From Lachnospiraceae bacterium 10-1 (GTDB lineage: Bacteria > Bacillota > Clostridia > Lachnospirales > Lachnospiraceae): 64,000 nt of DNA. The notes beneath the pieces are model-generated. The model saw only the letters and a list, made by a program, of their open reading frames with translations. It had not been told where the DNA came from and did no database searches. The stretch lies in NCBI GenBank assembly GCA_000403495.2, contig KE159810.1, positions 435,001 through 499,000 of the forward strand. Direction: 5' to 3'. A program made the translations under genes and the position numbers. Below are positions 45,284 through 54,273 of the stretch, piece by piece (positions within the stretch are counted from its first letter, which is position 1; each line of letters opens with the position of its first letter).

Positions 45284-45880
45284 TCAATTCTTCCCGAATT
45301 TTTTCAAATCGCCCCTATAGTTTTCGCTGCAAAAAACATATTTGTCAGTTTCTCTTATACCATTTATTTCTTCATTTCCACCTGGCAATACTGTAATATC
45401 CCAATTTAACATTTCAAAAAACTCTTTTATCAATTCGAAGTTTTCATTACTTCCAATAACAATCACTCTTTCAACATTTGTATATTCTTCCTCCCGAAAA
45501 GTCTCCATTAACAGCTCAGTCTTTACCTGTCGAACCGCATTTTTTCTGAATATTTTTCTCTTTATATAATCATCATAAATTAATGAAAGCGGCAGCAATT
45601 TATGATCTTCTGCATTATAAATAAACAATTTAGATTTATTTACATTTTTGTGTAACAACATATCTATAATCAAATCAGGTTGCCTTACAGTAAGTATTAA
45701 TTTTCCATATTCATGTGAATCAATTATATCCGGAGCGCAGACACTATATCCATTCTTCAAAGTATTCCATTTTTGCGGATTACTATCTATAATTCCTATG
45801 ATTTCACCATATTTTATTCCTTCACTGGAAATATATATGTCGCAGTAATTTCCTGCACCATACAAGATAATTTTATCCAC
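45284..45880 (-). CDS. Stand-alone Rossmann-like module protein
   Basis: The 198-residue protein begins DKIILYGAGNYCDIYISSEG, GIIDSNPQKWNTLKNGYSV, CAPDIIDS, the same module found in six other cluster proteins, here without a catalytic partner. After residue 110 comes a second alpha/beta segment (VERVIVIGSNENFELIKEFFEML) of unknown type. It is separated from its neighbours by 41 and 91 bp. No function can be assigned. Confidence 0.7.
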   Translation of the reverse strand: MDKIILYGAGNYCDIYISSEGIKYGEIIGIIDSNPQKWNTLKNGYSVCAPDIIDSHEYGKLILTVRQPDLIIDMLLHKNVNKSKLFIYNAEDHKLLPLSLIYDDYIKRKIFRKNAVRQVKTELLMETFREEEYTNVERVIVIGSNENFELIKEFFEMLNWDITVLPGGNEEINGIRETDKYVFCSENYRGDLKKFGKN

Positions 45881-45920
45881 GATGCCTCATTAGCCTCCTA
45901 CCACTATCTGTTATTATATT

Positions 45921-46511
45921 TCAACTTCTTTTATTTTCTAAAAGAGTTCCAATATGCCCACCTGGATGATTCCTCTTAAAATCTTCTATTTGTAGTCCCA
46001 TCACCGCCGCAATCTTCATGACCAGTCCCTGTAATACAATCAAATTGATTGTAGTTGAGTTATTGGGCATAATATTCCACAGATCGCCTTCATGGATTAA
46101 ATCAATCACAACGCTGTTTGGTATTTCTTTTATGAGGGTGCTCTCTTTTTCAAAGGTCAAAAGCCACATATTTACCTTGCGTTCTTTTAAAAGCCCTGTA
46201 AGGTATACAGATTCTGATGTTTCCCCGCTTTTTGTCAGTATAATCACCATATCCCCGTCTTTCACAACGCCCATATCGCCATGAACTGCCGAGTTGGTAT
46301 TTAGAAAATACGCCTCCAGTCCCAAAGACTGCATAGAGCCTACAAATTTTTCACATACCGGAACATTTTTCCCTAAACCTGAAACAATAATTTTGTGTCC
46401 GGCTCTTAATGTTTCAACGCCCTCTGTCACCCACCGCTCAAACAATTCCATGTCCATAGAGTGAATTGCGTGTTCAAATTCCTTTAGCTGTTTATCAAAA
46501 TATGTAGTCAT
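45921..46511 (-). CDS. SIS-domain sugar-phosphate isomerase (KdsD-like)
   Basis: The 196-residue SIS protein resembles arabinose-5-phosphate isomerases: VSGLGKNVPVCEKFVGSMQSLGLEAYFL, AVHGDMGVVKDGDMVIILTKSGETSE, NSTTINLIVLQG, and the final NHPGGHIG. These phrases match the KdsD/KpsF active-site pattern. It lacks CBS domains. It would interconvert ribulose 5-phosphate and arabinose 5-phosphate or a related pair. It abuts the NTP-transferase/kinase gene (0 bp). Confidence 0.83.
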   Translation of the reverse strand: MTTYFDKQLKEFEHAIHSMDMELFERWVTEGVETLRAGHKIIVSGLGKNVPVCEKFVGSMQSLGLEAYFLNTNSAVHGDMGVVKDGDMVIILTKSGETSESVYLTGLLKERKVNMWLLTFEKESTLIKEIPNSVVIDLIHEGDLWNIMPNNSTTINLIVLQGLVMKIAAVMGLQIEDFKRNHPGGHIGTLLENKRS

Positions 46512-48038
46512 TTACAAAACCTCTTCCAAATAATAAATTCCGTTATAAAAAGCGCCGCAGATAGAATCATAATCCTGCCATGCATAAGTGGTAAGGGATA
46601 ACCAGATCACAGCATGTAAAAGCTTTATTTCCGCTCTATCTGTCTTTGTAAGTTCAAAGAACTTATCTTCCATGTCCTCCCAGTGATTTGAAGCAATTTC
46701 CAGTTTGATTCCTTCCTCTCCATTATTTCCAATATGGAGTCTAAAATCTTTTAAATTAAATCTGTCATAATTTCCAACAATGGAATAATACATCTTAGCC
46801 CAGTCATATCTCACATCCCCAAACAATTCGCAATACCCAAAATAGCCTCTTGGATCAATCAAAACCGGATCTCCGTTTTCCCGCAGCATCATGTTGGAAA
46901 ATGTGCAGTCCCCATGAATAAAATGAAACTGCCCACAAGTCTGATTTAACTTTTCTAAAACTTTTTCCAATTCTCTTTTATAAAAATAAACATTTCTGCA
47001 GGTTCTTCCATTGACCAGGATTTTTTTCTCTCTGGCAAATGGAACCAGATCCTGAATTTGTGACAGTCTGTTAAAAGTCTTATTAAAATAAGCCTCTTTC
47101 AAACTGAAGGTATCCGCAGGCATGCTTTCCGCCCGATGAATTTTTTTCAAGGAATTTACCAGTTTCTCGAGAATATTTGTTTTCAATGTGGTGCTCAGTT
47201 CTGAAGCTTCGTAGATATTTTTCCCTTTGATATATTCCATTTGCAGGGGCTGTGTGCTGTATATTTCAGGGAGTATTTCTATATTTAATTTTCTGGCTTT
47301 TTCATACCATGCACGTTCTCTGACTGCAAGCTTATCCCCCTGTTTATCAACAGGTTCCTTCATCAGGCAGTTGCCGGTTATGGTTATTTTGTTAAAGGGC
47401 CTGCATTTGGATTGTTCCAGCTTTTCATATTCTTCTATCAGCCCGAATTCTCTTGTTCCTGCCAGACTGGTTTCCTGATAACATATCCGGTTTTGCTGCA
47501 TCCACCTTACCAGTTCTCCGCTTTCAGGAATCTGAGCCAGTTTTGCCTTGTCTGTGAACAAAAAGAAACCTGCTACACCATGTTCTTCTGACCGCTTTTC
47601 TTCAAATTCTCCATCCTGATAACTCCACCTGCATGGAAATGTCCGGGATATTCCAGCATAATCATTTACCGGCTGCGCCATGCCGTCTTCATACTCTTTT
47701 GGCAGTTCAAAGTTATCAGGTAAAATAAGGTCAGACCACACCAGCATAAACGATTGATTTTCAGGTATTAAATCAAGCGCCTGCTTCACACCTGCGCATG
47801 TACCTGTCCCTGACGCCTCCACAATCTGATACTTCACATCTGCAAAGGCCTCAAGATAGTTTCTCATAACTTCTTTTTTATAATCAGCGATAATCACAAA
47901 ACGCTTATCCGAATATTTTCGAAAAAGATGAAACAGCATGGGTAAATTATCTACCGGAACCAATGCCTTGGGTTTATTTTCTGTTAAATATTTCAGCCGG
48001 GTGCCTTTTCCGCCTGCCTGCACTACGATATAATCCAT
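46512..48038 (-). CDS. Nucleotidyltransferase-kinase fusion protein
   Basis: The 508-residue protein joins an N-terminal sugar nucleotidyltransferase (VVQAGGKGTRLKYLTENKPKAL, a GGxGTR-PK loop; WSDLILPD) and, from about residue 240, a kinase of the APH/choline kinase type (FIHGDCTFSNMM catalytic loop; VLIDPRGYFGY metal-binding). I start at ATG 48038 (AGGAG upstream); a longer frame overlaps the recombinase-like gene. One protein could phosphorylate and activate the same small sugar or amino alcohol. It is the first biosynthetic gene of the operon and abuts the SIS isomerase. Confidence 0.83.
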   Translation of the reverse strand: MDYIVVQAGGKGTRLKYLTENKPKALVPVDNLPMLFHLFRKYSDKRFVIIADYKKEVMRNYLEAFADVKYQIVEASGTGTCAGVKQALDLIPENQSFMLVWSDLILPDNFELPKEYEDGMAQPVNDYAGISRTFPCRWSYQDGEFEEKRSEEHGVAGFFLFTDKAKLAQIPESGELVRWMQQNRICYQETSLAGTREFGLIEEYEKLEQSKCRPFNKITITGNCLMKEPVDKQGDKLAVRERAWYEKARKLNIEILPEIYSTQPLQMEYIKGKNIYEASELSTTLKTNILEKLVNSLKKIHRAESMPADTFSLKEAYFNKTFNRLSQIQDLVPFAREKKILVNGRTCRNVYFYKRELEKVLEKLNQTCGQFHFIHGDCTFSNMMLRENGDPVLIDPRGYFGYCELFGDVRYDWAKMYYSIVGNYDRFNLKDFRLHIGNNGEEGIKLEIASNHWEDMEDKFFELTKTDRAEIKLLHAVIWLSLTTYAWQDYDSICGAFYNGIYYLEEVL

Positions 48039-48040
48039 TT

Positions 48041-48658
48041 TTAATTGACTCCTGCATAATGAGTGCTTTCTTTCGCTACTTTCGCTCTTCTGTAAAATGT
48101 TGTTCTGCTCAGCCCGCACATATCAGCCGCTTTCTCTACTGAAATTTCTTTATTCAGCCATTGGTTATAAGCCTTTGAAAAGTTTGGCGCCGGGTTCTGC
48201 GGTCTGCCGAATATAATTCCTCTTTCCTTGGCCTCCACAATGCCTTCCCGCTGCCTGCTCCTGCGGACATTACTCTCTGATGCTGCCACATACTCCAGCA
48301 TGTTCAAAACAATATCAGCTATTCCAAATTCATAATCCGAATTCTCCCTTCGTGTATCAATTGAAGGCATGTCCATTACCACAATGTCAGCTTTCTTTTC
48401 CCTAGTCAAAACTCTCCATTGCTCACAGACTTCTTTATACCCATCCCCTAATGAGGAGAGATTACAGATATACAGCAAATCGCCCTCCTGTATTTTTTGA
48501 AGCATCAATTGATATTGTGGAAATTTGCGGTCTTTCTTTGTAGGATAATCCAGAAAAATATTTTCCTCTGATACCTGAATGTTTCGCATGATATTTACTT
48601 TGTCTATACTTTCTTTATCCCCGGCAGGAATCCTTAAATATGCATATGATTTATGCAT
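48041..48658 (-). CDS. Serine recombinase homologue lacking catalytic residues
   Basis: The 205-residue protein aligns without gaps over its first 80 residues to the intact recombinase at 48888-49493, but the catalytic Ser11 is Pro (codon CCT), and D68, R69 and R72 are S68, S69 and D72 (NLSSLGDG instead of SIDRLGRN). Arg9 remains. The C-terminal helix-turn-helix (EISVEKAADMCGLSRTTFYRRAK) is well kept. It should bind DNA without recombining, and as the leader gene of a 24-kb glycan operon it is probably a regulator. RBS GAAGGGG lies 7 bases upstream of ATG 48658. Confidence 0.85.
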   Translation of the reverse strand: MHKSYAYLRIPAGDKESIDKVNIMRNIQVSEENIFLDYPTKKDRKFPQYQLMLQKIQEGDLLYICNLSSLGDGYKEVCEQWRVLTREKKADIVVMDMPSIDTRRENSDYEFGIADIVLNMLEYVAASESNVRRSRQREGIVEAKERGIIFGRPQNPAPNFSKAYNQWLNKEISVEKAADMCGLSRTTFYRRAKVAKESTHYAGVN

Positions 48659-48695
48659 TATTTATCCCCTTCTCTGTTCAATAAGGTATAGATAA

Positions 48696-48722
48696 TTGAA
48701 ATAATAGAATTCTTGAAATTAT
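48696..48722. repeat. Direct repeats TTGAAAT(A/T)AT in the glycan operon promoter
   Basis: TTGAAATAAT at 48696-48705 and TTGAAATTAT at 48713-48722 are in the same orientation, 17 bp apart, overlapping the spacer and -10 of the promoter. They are candidate sites for the recombinase-like protein or another regulator; AT-rich sequence makes chance occurrence possible. Confidence 0.5.
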
Positions 48723-48728
48723 TGTCAA
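48701..48728 (-). promoter_or_regulatory. Promoter of the glycan operon
   Basis: On the minus strand: -35 TTGACA (48728-48723), 16-bp spacer, -10 TATTAT (48706-48701). The start of the recombinase-like gene follows about 40 bp downstream. No other strong promoter or terminator was seen between here and 24895, and most junctions overlap or are very close, which fits a single long operon. Confidence 0.6.
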
Positions 48729-48832
48729 AAATAGATAAAGATTACGGTAAATATTTGTTGATTTTATGTCGATATGATAATATAATAATACTGGTTTTCA
48801 AAAATGAGTGTTGTTCCAAAAATTATGCTTTT

Positions 48833-48884
48833 TAAAAATAATAAAATCCGGATTACCATGCTATCACACATGATAATCCGGATT
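48833..48884 (-). terminator. Terminator of the intact recombinase gene
   Basis: A 16-bp stem AATCCGGATTAcCATG paired with CATGaTAATCCGGATT (48845-48860 and 48869-48884, one mismatch) ends on the minus strand in TTATTATTTTT. It separates the upstream recombinase from the glycan operon promoter. Confidence 0.85.
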
Positions 48885-48887
48885 ATT

Positions 48888-49493
48888 TTATTTGGATATA
48901 TTTGCTTTCCTTTTTCTGGCCCGATAATAAAACGCTCCTGTTTTCAGTCCACACATCCTGGCAGCTTCATCTGCTGTAATCTCCTTTGACATCCATTTAT
49001 TGTAAGTGCTGTTAAAATCCGGTGCTTTCTTTTCCGGCCTTCCGAACTTTACGCCCCGCCTTCTGGCGGCCTCAATGCCCTCCATTTGACGTTCCTTAAG
49101 TGTTTTTCGTTCATTCTCACTAACATAACTAAGTAGTGCCAGAACCAGATCCGCTATCAACGTTCCCAGAAGATCCTTTCCTTTTCTGGTATCAAGCAGA
49201 GACATATCCAGTATCACAATATCCACCTTCTTCTCTTTTGTCAGAATTCTCCACTGTTCCAGAATCTCTTCATAATTTCTTCCAAGCCTGTCAATGCTTT
49301 TCACATACAGAATATCTCCCTCTTCTAAATTCCTCAGCAGCTTCCTGTACATTGGACGATTAAAATCTTTTCCAGATTGCTTATCAATGTAAATATTCTT
49401 TTCTTCAACCCCTGCTTCCAACATTGCAAGCAATTGTCTGTCTTCATTCTGATGCTGTGTACTTACACGCACATATGAGTATGATTTTCCCAT
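48888..49493 (-). CDS. Serine recombinase (resolvase/invertase family)
   Basis: The 201-residue protein has all catalytic residues of the resolvase/invertase family: YVRVSTQHQ with nucleophile Ser11, Arg9, and SIDRLGRN with R69 and R72, the long E-helix and a C-terminal HTH (EITADEAARMCGLKTGAFYYRARK). It would cut and rejoin DNA at short inverted or direct sites. It has its own terminator and is adjacent to the inactive paralogue. I found no clear invertible segment near it. Confidence 0.88.
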   Translation of the reverse strand: MGKSYSYVRVSTQHQNEDRQLLAMLEAGVEEKNIYIDKQSGKDFNRPMYRKLLRNLEEGDILYVKSIDRLGRNYEEILEQWRILTKEKKVDIVILDMSLLDTRKGKDLLGTLIADLVLALLSYVSENERKTLKERQMEGIEAARRRGVKFGRPEKKAPDFNSTYNKWMSKEITADEAARMCGLKTGAFYYRARKRKANISK

Positions 49494-49555
49494 GCCACAC
49501 CATTCCTTCCTTTTTTTGGAATAATAGCATAAAAAAACATTTCGTCCAAAGAAAT

Positions 49556-50161
49556 TTAAACACGCATATCAAAAGGCATATATGGGAGTTTATCTGCATC
49601 CATTCCCTCTGCTGGCATCAAATTCCCCTCCTGCAGTTTCTTAACCGATTGCTCAAGAATCTCTTCCTCTACTTCTTCCATCGCTTCGGAAACCTCTTCC
49701 TCGATTTCCTCCATTTTTTCGGAAACTGCATCTTCTATTTCTTCCAGACTTTCCGTTAACGCTCCCTTAGATTCATCTAATCCAAGCGCTTCTTCCGCCA
49801 TCTCCTTCTTTCTTTCCTCCGGTGTCTTCGGCTCCGTCTTTTCCGCTGCTTCTGCAATCTTCTCGCCCTGTTCCATCGCTTCGTCCAGGACGTGTCCCAT
49901 CTGCTCATTGTTATAGGCCTTTTTCACTTCTGCAATCTGATCTTCATAGGAATGAAACATTTCAAGCTTTCTTGCAATCTCTTCCAGGCTGTCGCATTCC
50001 ATATTTTTTAAGTTTGCTTTCTGATTTTCTAAAAAGTCTATCTGGTTTTGCGCTTTCTGCTGACGCTCCATCTTATCCTGCGCGCTCTTTGATGTTCCAA
50101 ATGCCCCAAACTGCCGGCTCAAAACAGAAAAAATATTTGACTGATTAATTGATAGATTCAT
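49556..50161 (-). CDS. Uncharacterised coiled-coil protein
   Basis: The 201-residue protein has a short N-terminus (MNLSINQSNIFSVLSRQFG), then charged helices with heptad character, and an extremely acidic coiled coil at about 125-180 (EEIEDAVSEKMEEIEEEVSEAMEEVEEEI). It ends with a short hydrophobic tail PYMPFDMRV. No known domain. I start at ATG 50161, with AGGAGG 6 bases upstream. It precedes the recombinase gene; no functional link is visible. Confidence 0.65.
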   Translation of the reverse strand: MNLSINQSNIFSVLSRQFGAFGTSKSAQDKMERQQKAQNQIDFLENQKANLKNMECDSLEEIARKLEMFHSYEDQIAEVKKAYNNEQMGHVLDEAMEQGEKIAEAAEKTEPKTPEERKKEMAEEALGLDESKGALTESLEEIEDAVSEKMEEIEEEVSEAMEEVEEEILEQSVKKLQEGNLMPAEGMDADKLPYMPFDMRV

Positions 50162-50278
50162 AACCATCCTCCTGTAAATAATTCCTCATCAAAAGCTGTT
50201 CCTTTCTTCTGTTATATACATCGGGCTGTTACAAATTTTGTCATAGTTTTTTGCTATGAAACAGTTATTTTCTGCAAT

Positions 50279-50308
50279 GAAAAAAACGGATGCCTTCGTG
50301 AGGCATTC
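50279..50308 (-). terminator. Intrinsic terminator after prfB
   Basis: Stem ATGCCT/AGGCAT (50301-50306 and 50290-50295) with a 5-base loop is followed on the minus strand by CCGTTTTTTT. An additional hairpin overlapping the prfB stop (AAAGAGTCATCA with TGATGGCTCTTT, 50346-50372) may help. Confidence 0.8.
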
Positions 50309-50360
50309 TTACGTGAAACAACAAATACCTTTGCGAGCCATCCTTATGTTGAAAGAGCCA

Positions 50361-51492
50361 TCACATTGATGACTCTTTAGAGGTTTTGTTTACATTTATC
50401 CACTTTAAATATTCATTGATAAAAAGATCAATTGCTCCATCCATCACAGCATCCACATTTCCTGTCTCAGCGTTAGTGCGATGATCTTTAACCATCGTAT
50501 AAGGCTGCATCACATAAGACCTGATCTGATTTCCCCAGCCGATTTCCTTTACCTCCCCCCGGATATCGGAAAGCTTTTCCGCATTGGCTTCCTTTTTCAG
50601 CATATACAGCTTTGCCTTCAGCATCTGCATTGCCTTGTCCTTATTTTGGAACTGGGAACGTTCATTCTGACACTGTACCACAATTCCCGTAGGCAGATGG
50701 GTAATACGGATTGCCGAGGAAGTTTTATTAATGTGCTGTCCTCCTGCACCGCTGCTTCGGTATGTGTCAATCCGCAGTTCATCCTCATTGACCTCCACAT
50801 CCACATCCTCTTCAATATCCGGCATAACATCCAGGGAAACAAAGGAAGTCTGGCGCTTTCCCTGGGCATTAAATGGTGAAATGCGTACCAGCCTGTGAAC
50901 GCCTTTTTCCGACTTTAAATAGCCATAAGCATTGGTTCCGTTTACCTGAAAAGTAACAGATTTAATTCCTGCCTCATCTCCATCCAGATAATCCAGAACT
51001 TCCACAGAAAAACCTTTTCTCTCTGCCCATCTGGTATACATCCGGTAAAGCATGGAACACCAGTCACAGCTTTCTGTCCCTCCGGCTCCTGCATTCAGCT
51101 TCAAAATGGCATTCAGCCCGTCGTATTCATCCGAAAGCAGCGTACCAATACGAATATTCTCAAACACGGAAATAAACTCATCAAGTTCTTTCCGAATGTC
51201 GGAAACAAGCTGCTCATCATCTTCCTCGTATCCCATTTCGATCAGCGTCTCAATATCCTCATACTGGCTAAATAATCCTTCTATAGTTTCCACCGTATCT
51301 TTTAAATTTTTCAGTTCCTTCATTTTCCGGTTAGAGCTGTCCGGATCATCCCAAAAACCGGGAGCTTCCATTTCTCTTTCCAGTTCTTCAATCTTTTTTG
51401 ACTTATTTGCTAAGTCAAAGTGAATCCCTCACTTCCGCTAAAGGGCTTTTGTAAGTCTGCAATTCAGACTTCATCTGGTCTAATTCTACCAC
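50361..51492 (-). CDS. prfB: Peptide chain release factor 2, programmed frameshift
   Basis: RF2 releases peptides at UGA/UAA. The SPF anticodon-like tripeptide (VRISPFNAQ) and GGQ (SSGAGGQHINK) are present. The gene has two frames: a 25-codon first frame starting at GTG 51492 (AGAGGTG 8 bases upstream; VVELDQMKSELQ...AEVRDSL) ends at CTT-TGA (51420-51415), and a +1 shift at that site continues DLANKSKKIEE into the main frame. An AGGGA-like internal Shine-Dalgarno lies just before the shift site. Total about 376 residues. This is the standard autoregulatory RF2 frameshift, not a mutation. Confidence 0.95.
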
Positions 51493-51601
51493 TTAACGTT
51501 CACCTCTTTCTTATTTTATTATTCTAAAAACAAATTTATCCGGCTTCTTCCAAGTAGCTTAAATACCTTTCTGCCGGTATCAACCTTAAACCATCCGTAT
51601 C

Positions 51602-54166
51602 TTACTTTCTGCCGCAGCACTGTTTATATTTCCTTCCACTGCCGCAGGGACAGGGATCATTTGGATAAATCTTTGCATTTTCACGTTTTACCGGAGTCTT
51701 TGCCGCCGTATCATCCTTATTTGTGCCTGTCACTTTGGCAACCTGTTCTCTTTCAACCTTCTGCTCTACCCTGACTCTGAACAGGACTCTTACCGTTTCT
51801 TCCCTGATATTTTGTGTCATATCATCAAACATTTCATAGCCGCTGAGCTTATATTCCACTAAGGGATCTCTCTGCCCATATGCCTGCAGGCCTACCCCCT
51901 GGCGTAACTGCTCCATATCATCAATATGATCCATCCATTTTCTGTCGATCACTTTAAGCAATATTACTCTCTCTAACTCACGAATCGCTTCTGTTTCAGG
52001 AAATTCCGCTTCCTTGGCCTCATAAAGCTTTACGGCCTCTTCCTTAAGCTGCTGCTTTAATGAATTCTTTTTCGGTGTATTGATACGTCCCCTGTTGACA
52101 GGTCTTAAAGGAATTGTGGGCAAAAGCAATGTATTAAGCTCTTCAAGATTCCAGTCGTCATAATCCGTATCGTCGCCAATCACAATATCTACCGTATTTT
52201 CTGCAATATCAGTGATCATTTTATAGATTACGTCTCTCATGCTTTCGCCATTTAACACGCGGCGCCTCTCCTCGTAAATGATCTCCCTTTGCTCGTTCAT
52301 AACCTGATCATATTCTAAAAGATTCTTTCTGATACCATAGTTATTGGTTTCTATCTTCTTTTGTGCAGATTCAATTGCATTACTTAAGGTCTTATGTTCA
52401 ATTTCCTGATTCTCAGGAATACCAAGAGCATTAAACATACTGATCAATCGTTCGGAGCCAAACAAACGCATCAAATCATCTTCCAGAGAAATATAAAACT
52501 TTGATTCTCCGGGATCACCCTGACGTCCGGAACGTCCTCTTAGCTGATTGTCAATACGTCTGGATTCATGTCTTTCCGTACCGATGATCTTAAGGCCTCC
52601 CGCACTTCTTGCAGTATCATCCAGCTTAATGTCGGTACCACGTCCCGCCATGTTGGTAGCAATGGTGACAGCTCCGCTGACACCTGCTTCCGCAACAATT
52701 TCCGCTTCCATCTCATGAAATTTCGCATTCAAAACCTTATGGGGAATTCCCTGTTTACTAAGAAGCTTACTGAGTTCCTCGGAAGCCTCAATGGTAATGG
52801 TACCCACCAGCACAGGCTGTCCTTTTTCGTAAGACGCCCTTACCGCCTCTACAATTGCATGAAGTTTTTCTTTTCTGGTCTTGTATACCGCATCCTGCAA
52901 ATCTATTCTGGCAACCGGCTTATTTGTGGGAATTTCAACCACATCCATACCATAAATATCACGGAATTCTCTTTCTTCCGTAAGTGCGGTACCTGTCATA
53001 CCCGCCTTCTTCTCAAACTTATTAAAGAAGTTCTGGAATGTGATAGTAGCCAGTGTTTTACTTTCCCTTTTGACTTTCACGTGCTCCTTGGCTTCAATCG
53101 CCTGATGGAGTCCATCTGAATAACGTCTTCCCGGCATAATACGTCCGGTAAATTCATCTACGATTAATACCTGATCATCTTTAACCACATAATCCTGATC
53201 CTTAAACATCAGGTTGTTTGCCCGAAGGGCAAGATTAATGTTATGCTGTATTTCAATATTTTCCGGATCTGCAAGGTTTTCAATCTGGAAAAACTTTTCA
53301 ACCTTTTCAACGCCCTGCGCAGTAAGATTAACTACCTTGTCCTTTTCATTGACAATGAAGTCGCCGGTCTCTTCTCTTTCCACGCCCATAATGGCATCCA
53401 TTTTGGTCAGTTCCTGCATGTCCTCACCGCGTTTCATCTGCTTGGCCAGGATATCGCACACCTCATACAGCTTTGTAGACTTGCCGCTTTGTCCTGATAT
53501 GATAAGGGGTGTTCTTGCTTCATCAATAAGCACAGAGTCCACCTCATCAATAATAGCATAATGCAGATCACGCAAAACCAGCTGTTCCTTATAAATCACC
53601 ATGTTATCACGCAGGTAGTCAAAACCTAATTCATTATTTGTAACATAGGTAATATCACAGTTGTATGCTTCCCTTCTTTCCTCCGGCTTCATGCTGTTTA
53701 AAACAACACCAACTTTAAGTCCCAAAAATTCATGTACCTGTCCCATCCATTCAGCATCACGCTTTGCCAGGTAATCATTGACAGTAACAACATGTACCCC
53801 TTTTCCTTCCAACGCATTTAAATAAGCAGGAAGCAGACATGTTTGTGTCTTTCCTTCACCAGTCTTCATCTCGGCAATACGTCCCTGATGAAGAACAATT
53901 CCGCCAACAAGCTGTACACGATAATGTTCCGTATGCAGCACTCTCCTGGCCGCCTCTCTTACCACTGCATAAGCTTCCGGAAGCAGATCATCCAATGATT
54001 CTCCCTCCGAGTATCTTTTCTTAAACTCTTCCGTTTTTCCACGAAGCTCCTCATCGGAAAGCTCCATCATCCGGGAACGCAGATCTTCAATTGCCTGTAC
54101 AGTTCCTTCTATGCGCTTTAACTCTCTCTCACTATGTGTACCAAATAACTTTTGGATTAAGTTCAT
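51602..54166 (-). CDS. secA: Preprotein translocase ATPase SecA
   Basis: The 854-residue motor drives secretion through SecYEG. It has Walker A ([10 protein letters not shown]), the DEAD-like region [20 protein letters not shown], the preprotein cross-linking domain, the [26 protein letters not shown] helicase motif, and the C-terminal zinc motif [13 protein letters not shown] (SEC-C) which binds SecB or ribosome. Start ATG 54166 with GGAGG 5 bases upstream. Full length, single copy in the window. Confidence 0.97.
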   Translation of the reverse strand: MNLIQKLFGTHSERELKRIEGTVQAIEDLRSRMMELSDEELRGKTEEFKKRYSEGESLDDLLPEAYAVVREAARRVLHTEHYRVQLVGGIVLHQGRIAEMKTGEGKTQTCLLPAYLNALEGKGVHVVTVNDYLAKRDAEWMGQVHEFLGLKVGVVLNSMKPEERREAYNCDITYVTNNELGFDYLRDNMVIYKEQLVLRDLHYAIIDEVDSVLIDEARTPLIISGQSGKSTKLYEVCDILAKQMKRGEDMQELTKMDAIMGVEREETGDFIVNEKDKVVNLTAQGVEKVEKFFQIENLADPENIEIQHNINLALRANNLMFKDQDYVVKDDQVLIVDEFTGRIMPGRRYSDGLHQAIEAKEHVKVKRESKTLATITFQNFFNKFEKKAGMTGTALTEEREFRDIYGMDVVEIPTNKPVARIDLQDAVYKTRKEKLHAIVEAVRASYEKGQPVLVGTITIEASEELSKLLSKQGIPHKVLNAKFHEMEAEIVAEAGVSGAVTIATNMAGRGTDIKLDDTARSAGGLKIIGTERHESRRIDNQLRGRSGRQGDPGESKFYISLEDDLMRLFGSERLISMFNALGIPENQEIEHKTLSNAIESAQKKIETNNYGIRKNLLEYDQVMNEQREIIYEERRRVLNGESMRDVIYKMITDIAENTVDIVIGDDTDYDDWNLEELNTLLLPTIPLRPVNRGRINTPKKNSLKQQLKEEAVKLYEAKEAEFPETEAIRELERVILLKVIDRKWMDHIDDMEQLRQGVGLQAYGQRDPLVEYKLSGYEMFDDMTQNIREETVRVLFRVRVEQKVEREQVAKVTGTNKDDTAAKTPVKRENAKIYPNDPCPCGSGRKYKQCCGRK

Positions 54167-54182
54167 GCCAACCTCCATTTAT

Positions 54183-54221
54183 AAAAACTGCAAATCTAAT
54201 TGTATCAGATTCGCAGTTTTT
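54183..54221 (-). terminator. Terminator between the c-di-GMP gene and secA
   Basis: A 15-bp imperfect stem AAAAACTGCaAATCT/AGATTcGCAGTTTTT (one mismatch) is placed 17 bp before the secA start and 53 bp after the stop at 54274. It ends on the minus strand in TTTTTAT. Confidence 0.75.
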
Positions 54222-54273
54222 ATTCAACCATTTATGAATGGGCCTCTCAATTTTTACGCAGGCTTTTCCATCA

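Noticed and set aside
48500-49600. An invertible promoter or phase-variable switch next to the serine recombinases
   Set aside because: I looked for inverted repeats flanking the glycan promoter; the only strong inverted repeat (48845-48884) is a terminator with a 8-base loop, and no matching distant arm was found by eye.
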